Below, piece by piece: positions 57,655 to 64,000 of a stretch of DNA of 64,000 bases. The first letter of the stretch is position 1; each line of letters starts with the position of its first letter. This DNA is from Rhizobium sp. CC-YZS058 (lineage in GTDB: Bacteria; Pseudomonadota; Alphaproteobacteria; Rhizobiales; Rhizobiaceae). Both the position numbers and the translations under genes were made by a program. The notes under the pieces were generated by a model. That model ran no database searches, was not told the DNA's origin, and was given only the letters and a program-made list of their open reading frames with translations. The DNA lies in contig NZ_JAYESJ010000001.1 of assembly GCF_034720595.1 (NCBI RefSeq), positions 1,638,001 to 1,702,000 on the forward strand, given 5' to 3'.

Positions 57655-57700
57655 ATGACAGGCACAGCAACAGCATTGTCACATGACAGCCGGATGACAT
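57655..57700 (-). promoter_or_regulatory. Candidate PHO box cluster (PhoB sites)
   Basis: On the minus strand three PhoB-type half-sites occur: ATGTCAT (57694-57700), CTGTCAT (57683-57689) and CTGTCAT (57655-57661). The first two are separated by exactly four bases, the spacing of the rhizobial PHO box CTGTCAT-N4-CTGTCAT. They face the glycosyltransferase gene, whose start is 48 bases from the nearest. Confidence 0.65.
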
Positions 57701-57781
57701 GACGCGATTGTGACAGGGCAGGCCCGTGGAGAGAGGCCGTTGGGAAAGGCGGAACGGTGGGCCATGCCGCGCGTCGGCGCG

Positions 57782-58483
57782 TCAATCGCGCAGGCGCAGC
57801 TCGTCGGTCTGCATCTGCAGGAAATCGAGCGTCGAAAGGAAGCTCATGCCGAGCAGGCTCTGGTCGAGCTTGCCCGCTTCGGCGATGGTGGCGCGCACGT
57901 CGCTGCGGTGGATCGGGCCGATCGACACATCGGCGAGCGTCACGGCCGCGCCCCGCGCCTCGCCATTGGCGGTCATGATGCGACGGTTGAAGGCGAGCTT
58001 GGCAGGCTCGAGGCCCAGTCGTTCGGCGTCTTCATAGGAAAGGGCCACCGTCGAGGCGCCGGTATCGACCAGCATCTGCACCGGGCCGCCATTGATCGAC
58101 ACATTCGCCTCGAAGTGGCCGTTCATGACCTTGTGCAGCACTACCTCCTGATAGCCTTCATTGTCGGTGAAGACGGCGGCGCGGCCGGGCAGCAGGCCGC
58201 CGGAAAGCCTGGCCCAGTAGCCGCCGAGCTCGCCGCGATAGAGATAGCCGGTGATGACCGCGAGGAAGATCAGCATCCACAGACCGAACATCCGCGCGCT
58301 TTCGCTCAAGCCTCGGCGGCTACGCCAGATGCCCGCGGCAAAGACGACGAGCAGAGCGCTCAGCGTGACCAGGCTTGCAAAGCTTCCGTTCGGAAGCCCC
58401 AGGGTCTCGCCGGAGTCATGATTGAAAATGAGCAGGAGCAGCCCGAGACCGAGAACCGAAAGGGCGATGGTCAATCGGCTCAT
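57782..58483 (-). CDS. Membrane-anchored retropepsin-like aspartic protease (TIGR02281 type)
   Basis: A 233-residue protein with three N-terminal membrane segments (first [20 protein letters not shown]) and a periplasmic or cytoplasmic aspartyl-protease domain from about residue 110. The active-site motif is [13 protein letters not shown], and the C-terminal [12 protein letters not shown] is typical. Such proteins form dimers to build the active site. It overlaps the DUF1289 gene by four bases, so they are co-translated. Target unknown. Confidence 0.88.
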   Translation of the reverse strand: MSRLTIALSVLGLGLLLLIFNHDSGETLGLPNGSFASLVTLSALLVVFAAGIWRSRRGLSESARMFGLWMLIFLAVITGYLYRGELGGYWARLSGGLLPGRAAVFTDNEGYQEVVLHKVMNGHFEANVSINGGPVQMLVDTGASTVALSYEDAERLGLEPAKLAFNRRIMTANGEARGAAVTLADVSIGPIHRSDVRATIAEAGKLDQSLLGMSFLSTLDFLQMQTDELRLRD

Positions 58484-58701
58484 GACCCTGCGCGCTCCCG
58501 CGCCATCCGCGCCCGCCGCGTTTCGCGACGCGGGCGACGCTCGATCGTCGCCAGCCTGGCCGGCAGACCCTGCATGACCGTGCGGCGCTCCGCGTCGCTG
58601 TAACCGGTCCAGCCGGCAATCTCGGCCATCGTCCGCCCGCAGCCGAAGCAGAAGCCGGTGGCCGGATCGATCGAGCAGACGAGAATGCAGGGTGAGTCCA
58701 T
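58480..58701 (-). CDS. DUF1289 family protein
   Basis: A 73-residue protein with the DUF1289 motif [20 protein letters not shown], four cysteines likely binding iron or zinc, then RTMAEIAGW and a basic arginine-rich tail. Its stop overlaps the start of the protease gene by four bases. Function unknown. Confidence 0.9.
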   Translation of the reverse strand: MDSPCILVCSIDPATGFCFGCGRTMAEIAGWTGYSDAERRTVMQGLPARLATIERRPRRETRRARMARERAGS

Positions 58702-58740
58702 GAACAGTCCAAGCGGGGGTCTTCGCCTGATATCGGTGTA

Positions 58741-59538
58741 TCAGACGGCCAGTGCAAGAGTGGCGAGAAAAGCGATCTCCGAGAGTTGTTGTGTCGCTCC
58801 GATTGTGTCGCCTGTATGGCCGCCGATCCGGCGTCGGCAGAGCCGCGTGAACGGTTTTTCCACCAGAAAGCCCAGGGCGAGCGCCATAAAAAGCGCCGCA
58901 GGGCTCACACCGGCAATCAGCATGGGCAGGATCGCAAGCAAAACGGCAGAACCGAGGGCGAGACGGACGGCGAAGCGCTCCGGCAGCCCGACGCCGGCCG
59001 CGACGCCGTCCGTGCGCGCGGGCGGCAGCGCCCGCCAGTGCAGAAGCATTGTCGCGCGGCTGAGCGAGGCCGCCGCGATGAGAGCGAGCCCGGTGCCAAA
59101 TGGGCCGAGCGCGACGGCAAGGCTCGAAAGGGCCGCCGCACGCAGTCCGAGGCTGAAGATCAGCGCCAGCACGCCATAGCTCCCGGTGCGGCTGTCCTTC
59201 ATGATCGCCAGCGCCCGCTCGCGGTCCCGCCCGCCGCCGAGCCCGTCCGCCGCATCCGCCAGCCCGTCCTCATGCAGGCCACCGGCGATCAGCGTGGACA
59301 GCAGGAGGGCCATGAGGGCGGCAAGCAGCGGCGCGCCGCCAAGCAGCAGGAGGAGGGCGAGCAGCAGTGCTGCGGGCAGGGCGATCACGGCGCCTGCTGC
59401 GGGAAACGCACGCACAGTGCGGGACAGCCGGCCGTCGTCGCCTTCGAAGAACCGGGCGGGAACCGGCAGGCGGCTCAGAAAGGCGACGGCGCGCGCCACA
59501 TCGGTGACAAAGGACTGTATCGGCATCGCGAGGCGCAT
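58741..59538 (-). CDS. cobS: Adenosylcobinamide-GDP ribazoletransferase CobS (cobalamin-5'-phosphate synthase)
   Basis: Joins adenosylcobinamide-GDP and alpha-ribazole (or its phosphate) to give cobalamin in the final step of cobalamin assembly, at the inner membrane. The 265-residue product has hydrophobic segments and the motifs GGLHEDGLADAADG and GGHTGDTIGATQQ. The ATG at 59538 is adjacent to GGAGG; a second in-frame ATG is 12 bases downstream (59526), so the start is uncertain. Divergent from cobT. Confidence 0.94.
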   Translation of the reverse strand: MRLAMPIQSFVTDVARAVAFLSRLPVPARFFEGDDGRLSRTVRAFPAAGAVIALPAALLLALLLLLGGAPLLAALMALLLSTLIAGGLHEDGLADAADGLGGGRDRERALAIMKDSRTGSYGVLALIFSLGLRAAALSSLAVALGPFGTGLALIAAASLSRATMLLHWRALPPARTDGVAAGVGLPERFAVRLALGSAVLLAILPMLIAGVSPAALFMALALGFLVEKPFTRLCRRRIGGHTGDTIGATQQLSEIAFLATLALAV

Positions 59539-59720
59539 CCTCCACGGGGTTCGAGACGGGCGTCCACATGGCGGGGCGGGGAGCCGACCGGGCAGGCGCT
59601 TGCCGTTCCCGACATTGCCGAGAACGGTCCCGCCCTCTATGAGGGCGCAGACGAAGACGGTCCAGCGGTTTGCGCCGCAGATCGCGCTTCTCCCCTCACG
59701 ACGCTAGAAGGACCTTCGCA

Positions 59721-60740
59721 ATGAGCGCCAGTGGCCTGCCATTCGACGATTTTCGCACCCTGCTTCGCGATCTGCCCGGCCCCGATTCGGGCGCCGTCGC
59801 GGCCGCGCGGGCGCGCGATTCGGAATTGACCAAGCCGCCGGGCGCGCTCGGCCGGCTGGAAGAGATTGCCTTCTGGCTGGCGGCCTGGACCGGCCGTCCC
59901 CCGGCCGTCACCCGCCCGCTCGTCGCGATCTTCGCCGGCAACCATGGCGTTGCCGCTCAGGGCATCACGCCGTTTCCGCCCAGCGTGACGGCCCAGATGG
60001 TGGAAAACTTCGCAGCCGGCGGCGCGGCGATCAACCAGATCTGCGTCACCCACGACCTCGGCCTGAAAGTCTTCGATCTGGCACTCGATTATCCGACTGG
60101 CGACATTACCCGTGAAGCCGCACTGTCGGAACGCGATTGTGCGGCGACGATGGCCTTCGGCATGGAGGCGGTTGCCGGCGGCACCGACCTCCTGTGCATC
60201 GGGGAAATGGGCATCGGCAACACCACGATCGCAGCCGCGATCAACCTCGCGCTCTACGGCGGTTCGGCCCGCGACTGGGTTGGCCCCGGCACAGGCTCGC
60301 ACGGGGAGCTCTATGAACGGAAGGTGGCAGCCGTCGAAGCGGCGGTGGCCCTGCACGGCGATCATCGCCGCGATCCACTGGAAGTGCTGCGCCGTCTCGG
60401 CGGACGCGAAGTCGCCGCCATGGCCGGCGCGATTCTCGCCGCGCGCATGCAGAAGATCCCGGTCATCATCGACGGCTATGTGGCCACCGCCGCGGCCGCC
60501 ATCCTGCACGCCGCCAACCCGGCTGCCCTCGACCATTGCCTGATCGGCCATGTCTCGGCCGAGCCCGCTCATCTTGCCGCGATCGAGAAGCTCGGCAAGA
60601 CGCCGCTTCTGGCGCTCGGCATGCGGCTCGGGGAGGGCACGGGCGCGGCGCTTGCGGCCGGCATCGTGAAGGCGGCGGCGGCTTGCCATTCGGGCATGGC
60701 CACATTCTCCCAGGCCGGCGTTAGTCAGTCCCAACACTGA
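59721..60740 (+). CDS. cobT: Nicotinate-nucleotide-dimethylbenzimidazole phosphoribosyltransferase CobT
   Basis: Makes alpha-ribazole phosphate from nicotinate mononucleotide and dimethylbenzimidazole, the lower ligand of B12. The 339-residue product has the family blocks TKPPGALGRLEEIA and IFAGNHGVAAQGITPFP, GEMGIGNTT, and the catalytic Glu in GMRLGEGTGAALA. AGAAGGA precedes the ATG at 59721. CobT and CobS use linked substrates, and their genes are divergent across a 182-base gap in which no cobalamin riboswitch is evident. Confidence 0.95.
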   Translation: MSASGLPFDDFRTLLRDLPGPDSGAVAAARARDSELTKPPGALGRLEEIAFWLAAWTGRPPAVTRPLVAIFAGNHGVAAQGITPFPPSVTAQMVENFAAGGAAINQICVTHDLGLKVFDLALDYPTGDITREAALSERDCAATMAFGMEAVAGGTDLLCIGEMGIGNTTIAAAINLALYGGSARDWVGPGTGSHGELYERKVAAVEAAVALHGDHRRDPLEVLRRLGGREVAAMAGAILAARMQKIPVIIDGYVATAAAAILHAANPAALDHCLIGHVSAEPAHLAAIEKLGKTPLLALGMRLGEGTGAALAAGIVKAAAACHSGMATFSQAGVSQSQH

Positions 60741-60804
60741 GCTCTGTCTTCGTGACGGATCGGTGACGGGTTACCGACAGGATTCTCCGCCTATCAGGCA
60801 GGCA

Positions 60805-60832
60805 GCGCGCGGGGGCGAACGGTCCCGCGCGC
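60805..60832. terminator. Hairpin between cobT and eptA
   Basis: A perfect 9-bp stem GCGCGCGGG (60805-60813) with CCCGCGCGC (60824-60832) and a 10-base loop, no T tract. It may end cobT transcripts. Confidence 0.45.
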
Positions 60833-60853
60833 CTTCGGCCCGGAGTTTGATCC

Positions 60854-62488
60854 TTGAAACGCATGACCCTATGGCGGCCTACCATCGGCGGCCGCACCCT
60901 GGCGCTGGCGACTACGCTCTATCTGCTGCTGGCCTGCAACGCCACCTTCTGGGCGCATGCCCACGCTGCCTTCGGCGGCACGACGCCGGCGTTCGTCAGC
61001 TTCGCGCTCGGCATCGGCCTGCTGCTGCTGGCCGTTCTCGTCTTCGCCTCGGTCGATTGGATCCTGAAATCGGTCGCCACCCTGCTCGTGCTGATCAGCG
61101 GCATCTCGTCCTATTTCAACGACACCTTCGGAACGGTGATCGACCGCGCGATGATCGAGAGCGCGGTGACGACGACGGGTCCGGAAGCCGGCCATCTCAT
61201 CACGCCGTCCTTCGTCACCCATGTGCTTCTCTTCGCGGTGCTGCCGGCCCTCGCCATCCTCCTCGTGCGGCTGAAGCCCGAGCGGTTCCTGCATCGGGCG
61301 CTGCGCAATGTCGCGGTTATCCTTCCCGCGCTCCTGCTGACGGCGGGTCTCGCTGCGGCCAATTTCGCAAGCATCGCCTATGTCGTGCGCCAGCATAAGG
61401 ACGTCATGAAGCTTCTCAATCCGACCGCCCCGATCTCGGCGGCGGTTCGTTACGGCCTGTCGACGGTGGCGGACAGCAATCTCGTCGTTGCGCCGTTCGG
61501 GACCGATGCCCGCGCCGGCGACAGGCTGAAGACGGCCGACAAGCCGGTGGTCGTGGTGGTCGTGGCTGGTGAGACCGCGCGCGCGATGAATTTTTCGCTG
61601 AACGGCTATGGGAGGGACACCAACCCGGAGCTCGAGGCGCTCGGCGTCGTCAACTTTACCAACACGACGAGCTGCGGCACGGCCACGGCCGTGTCCTTGC
61701 CCTGCATGTTCTCCGGGTTCCGGCGCGAGGATTACAGCGAGCGAAAGGCGCGCTCGCGCCAGAACCTGACCGACGTGCTGACCCATGCCGGCGTTTCCGT
61801 GTCCTGGTGGGACAACAACACGGGCAGCAAGGGCATTGCCAACCTCATCGATTACGCCCGCCTGAACGACAGGCAGAACAGCCCGCTCTGCAAGGACGGC
61901 GAATGCCTCGACGGCATCTTCCTCGACGGTCTCGACCGTAAGCTCGCGACAATCAAGACCGATACGGTGATCGTACTCCACCAGCTTGGAAGCCATGGTC
62001 CCGGCTATTACCAGCGCTATCCGGACGCGTTCCGCCGCTTCACGCCCGATTGCCGCACCGACGAGCTGATGAACTGCCCGAAGGAGGAGATCGTCAACGC
62101 CTATGACAACACGATCCTCTACACCGACCATGTGCTGGCAAGCGTTGCCAAGCTGCTCGCCAAGCATGAAGGCCAGGTTTCGGGTGCGATGATCTACATG
62201 TCGGACCATGGCGAGTCGCTCGGCGAGAACGGCGTCTATCTGCATGGCGCGCCTTACGCCATTGCTCCGCGCGAGCAGACCCATGTCCCCTTCATCGCCT
62301 GGTTCTCGCCATCCTACCAGAAGGTCATGGGACTTGATCAGGCATGCCTTCTCCCCTATGCGAATGCCGAGATGTCGCATGACAACCTGTTCCACACGGT
62401 GCTCGGCATGATGAATGTCCAGACGGATGTCTACAACAGGGATCTCGACGCCTTTGCGCCCTGCATGGCGAAGAGTGTAAGCCAATGA
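60854..62488 (+). CDS. eptA: Lipid A phosphoethanolamine transferase EptA
   Basis: Transfers phosphoethanolamine from phosphatidylethanolamine to lipid A on the periplasmic face of the inner membrane, releasing diacylglycerol. The 544-residue protein has five N-terminal membrane segments and a sulfatase-fold domain. The nucleophile is Thr278 in [15 protein letters not shown] (by comparison with MCR/EptA), flanked by cysteines 274 and 284; the metal residues lie in [11 protein letters not shown] and [13 protein letters not shown]. The TTG at 60854 is chosen because GGAG is at proper distance; the next ATG is at 60863. Overlaps dgkA by four bases. Confidence 0.93.
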   Translation: MKRMTLWRPTIGGRTLALATTLYLLLACNATFWAHAHAAFGGTTPAFVSFALGIGLLLLAVLVFASVDWILKSVATLLVLISGISSYFNDTFGTVIDRAMIESAVTTTGPEAGHLITPSFVTHVLLFAVLPALAILLVRLKPERFLHRALRNVAVILPALLLTAGLAAANFASIAYVVRQHKDVMKLLNPTAPISAAVRYGLSTVADSNLVVAPFGTDARAGDRLKTADKPVVVVVVAGETARAMNFSLNGYGRDTNPELEALGVVNFTNTTSCGTATAVSLPCMFSGFRREDYSERKARSRQNLTDVLTHAGVSVSWWDNNTGSKGIANLIDYARLNDRQNSPLCKDGECLDGIFLDGLDRKLATIKTDTVIVLHQLGSHGPGYYQRYPDAFRRFTPDCRTDELMNCPKEEIVNAYDNTILYTDHVLASVAKLLAKHEGQVSGAMIYMSDHGESLGENGVYLHGAPYAIAPREQTHVPFIAWFSPSYQKVMGLDQACLLPYANAEMSHDNLFHTVLGMMNVQTDVYNRDLDAFAPCMAKSVSQ

Positions 62489-62976
62489 TCACGAGCAGGA
62501 CGCCGCGTTCCGTGGCCGGCATGACGAGGACCGAGATGAGCGCGAGCGGCCCCCGCCTGGATGAACCGAACGACACCCCGCCCGTGCGCCGCAGCGGCAA
62601 GAAGCTGACGGGCATCGCGCATCTGCTGGCAGCCGGCAGCTATTCGCTGGGCGGCGCGCGCCGGCTGCTCGGCGAGGCAGCGTTCCGTCATGAGCTCATT
62701 GCCTTCGGGGTGGCGATGGTCGCCTTCGTCATCGCCGGTGCGACGCTGTTTCAATATGTCGCCATGGCGCTCCTCTTCCTGCTGATGATCGCCTTCGAGG
62801 CGTTGAATACGGCCATCGAGGAGATCGTCGACCGCGTCTCGCCCGAAATCTCGGAAATGGGTCGCAACGCCAAGGATCTGGGGTCGCTTGCCTGCCTCTG
62901 CCTCATCCTCGCCAATGCCGGCTATGCCTTCTATGTCGTCTTCCTCTCGCACATGCTCTACGGCGCGGCGATCTGA
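62485..62976 (+). CDS. dgkA: Diacylglycerol kinase DgkA
   Basis: A 163-residue inner-membrane kinase that converts diacylglycerol to phosphatidic acid. The catalytic signature is [20 protein letters not shown] followed by GRNAKDLGS. The membrane part resembles the 120-residue E. coli enzyme, with a 40-residue N-terminal extension. It overlaps eptA (ATGA), fitting a role in recycling the diacylglycerol that EptA releases. Later in-frame ATGs (62521, 62536) could also be starts. Confidence 0.93.
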   Translation: MITSRTPRSVAGMTRTEMSASGPRLDEPNDTPPVRRSGKKLTGIAHLLAAGSYSLGGARRLLGEAAFRHELIAFGVAMVAFVIAGATLFQYVAMALLFLLMIAFEALNTAIEEIVDRVSPEISEMGRNAKDLGSLACLCLILANAGYAFYVVFLSHMLYGAAI

Positions 62977-63000
62977 CCCGGTTTCTTCGACCGGTTTAAG

Positions 63001-63029
63001 TTGACCTTTCTAATCCTCTTTTCTATAGA
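63001..63029 (+). promoter_or_regulatory. Strong candidate sigma-70 promoter for the iron-binding protein gene
   Basis: TTGACC (63001-63006) and TATAGA (63024-63029) are separated by 17 bases, close to consensus. The coding start is 45 bases downstream of the -10 box. Confidence 0.65.
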
Positions 63030-63073
63030 GGGCTCGCCGGCCGGCGAGGCCGGACGAAATCAAGAGGTATCCG

Positions 63074-64000
63074 ATGAGCGCATCGCTTCGCAGGGCCGGC
63101 ACGGTCGGTCTGGTTGTTCTCGCATGGGCCGCTGCCGGTCCGGCCAGTGCCGAATCCGCCGGGATCGTCGTCTACAATGCCCAGCACGAAAGCCTGGGCA
63201 AGGAATGGGCCGCCGCCTTTACCAAGGAAACGGGCATTCCGGTGACGCTGCGCAAGGGCAGCGACATGGAGTTTGCAAACCAGATCGTTCAGGAAGGCGC
63301 CGCTTCGCCGGCGGATGTCTTCCTGACCGAGAATTCGCCGGCCATGGCGCTCGTCGATGCAGCCGGTCTCTTCGAGCCTCTCGCCAAGGAGACGCTGGAC
63401 CAGGTGCCGGATAACTTCCGCCCGTCCAACGGCCATTGGGTCGGCGTCGCGGCGCGTTCGACCGTCTTCGTGTACGACAAGACCAAGCTTGCGGAAGACG
63501 CTCTTCCGAAATCGATGCTCGATCTCGCCGATCCGAGCTGGAAGGGCCGCTGGGCCGCTTCGCCGGCCGGTGCCGACTTCCAGGCGATCGTCAGCGCGCT
63601 TCTGGCCCTGAAGGGCGATGCCGCGACCAAAGACTTCCTAGCCGCCATGAAGCAGAACGTCACGCCCTACAAGGGCAATTCGACAGCGATGAAGGCGGTC
63701 AATGCCGGCGAGATCGAGGGCGCTCTGATCTATCACTACTATTATTTCGGTGATCAGGCGAAGACGGGCGAGAACTCCAAGAACATCGCGCTGCACTATT
63801 TCAAGAACGAGGATCCGGGCGCCTTCGTTTCGATCTCCGGCGCCGGCGTTCTGGCCTCCAGCCCGCACAAGGCGGACGCGCAGGCCTTCGTGAAGTGGCT
63901 GACCGGCAAGGGCGGTCAGGCGATCCTGCGCGACGGCACCAGCTTCGAATATGCCGTGGGCAAGGACGACGCCTCCAACAAGGCACTGGTGCCGCTGGCC
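63074..64000 (+). CDS. Ferric-iron ABC transporter binding protein (FbpA/AfuA type), 3' end outside window
   Basis: The first 309 residues of a periplasmic iron-binding protein; no stop codon occurs before the window ends. It has a signal peptide (LRRAGTVGLVVLAWAAAGPASA) and begins the mature protein with IVVYNAQHESLGKEWAAAFT. Iron-ligand tyrosines are expected in LIYHYYYFGDQA, the run of tyrosines typical of FbpA-type proteins. It is 97 bases after dgkA with its own strong promoter; permease and ATPase genes are probably beyond the edge. Confidence 0.9.
   Translation, partial: MSASLRRAGTVGLVVLAWAAAGPASAESAGIVVYNAQHESLGKEWAAAFTKETGIPVTLRKGSDMEFANQIVQEGAASPADVFLTENSPAMALVDAAGLFEPLAKETLDQVPDNFRPSNGHWVGVAARSTVFVYDKTKLAEDALPKSMLDLADPSWKGRWAASPAGADFQAIVSALLALKGDAATKDFLAAMKQNVTPYKGNSTAMKAVNAGEIEGALIYHYYYFGDQAKTGENSKNIALHYFKNEDPGAFVSISGAGVLASSPHKADAQAFVKWLTGKGGQAILRDGTSFEYAVGKDDASNKALVPLA

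Noticed and set aside
59539..59720. Cobalamin riboswitch expected between cobS and cobT
   Set aside because: The B12-box sequence GCCACTG and the usual surrounding helices were not found in this 182-base gap.

Overview
The window is a GC-rich chromosomal segment of an alphaproteobacterium of the Rhizobiaceae (Rhizobium/Agrobacterium type). The assignment rests on the complete acpXL-fabZXL-fabF2XL-fabF1XL-adh2XL-lpxXL cluster for the very-long-chain fatty acid of rhizobial lipid A, a DUF982 protein, an oversized UvrB, a small RNA of the CCUCCUCCC-loop (cuckoo) type, and consistently rhizobial gene content. No rRNA, tRNA, CRISPR array, transposase or prophage gene was seen. Both ends are cut: an L,D-transpeptidase on the left and a ferric-iron-binding protein gene on the right.

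Layout. 1-6000: end of an L,D-transpeptidase, then the lipid A long-chain acylation operon. 6000-9250: an orphan PAS protein, an SRPBCC protein and 6-phosphogluconate dehydrogenase. 9279-20860: a carbohydrate island with a LacI repressor divergent from an ABC importer (binding protein, two permeases, ATPase), a GH2 beta-mannosidase, a sugar isomerase/epimerase, a Gfo/Idh/MocA dehydrogenase and an aldo/keto reductase. This is probably a beta-mannoside uptake and breakdown pathway; paired CTGTAACG half-sites in the divergent promoter region are the likely operators. 20873-26094: sulfate importer (sbp-cysT-cysW-cysA) divergent from an orphan TRAP solute receptor. 26156-28063: a TPR/SPINDLY-type O-GlcNAc transferase homologue. 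28134-31365: zinc uptake (znuA divergent from znuC-znuB-zur) around a palindrome that is a candidate Zur operator. 31389-44000: a mixed accessory stretch with gamma carbonic anhydrase, an FAH-family hydrolase, several small proteins, the small RNA, an AraC regulator with a divergent alpha/beta hydrolase, a secreted glycine-rich repeat protein, an acyltransferase-3 membrane protein, dusA, a cold-shock protein, a J-domain protein, a SnoaL-like protein and an AT-richer RTX-repeat gene.

44064-56274: uvrB, a DUF1800/DUF1501 pair, a chemoreceptor, an acyl-CoA thioesterase, an extensin-like lipoprotein and a YadG/YadH-type ABC exporter. 56281-56477 holds two opposed tracts of 7-bp repeats. 56474-64000: a membrane GT2/GT21 glycosyltransferase with PHO-box-like sites upstream, a membrane aspartic protease with a DUF1289 protein, divergent cobS/cobT, an eptA-dgkA pair that adds phosphoethanolamine to lipid A and would recycle the diacylglycerol formed, and the start of an iron ABC importer.

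Envelope modification recurs across the window: lipid A acylation, lipid A phosphoethanolamine, a putative glycolipid synthase, L,D-transpeptidase and an M15-like lipoprotein. The strongest leads beyond routine annotation are the cuckoo-type small RNA, the probable PhoB control of the glycosyltransferase, the ketosynthase-like subunit lacking its catalytic cysteine, the candidate operators and the heptamer tracts. All functional assignments come from motif recognition by eye; no database search was run.
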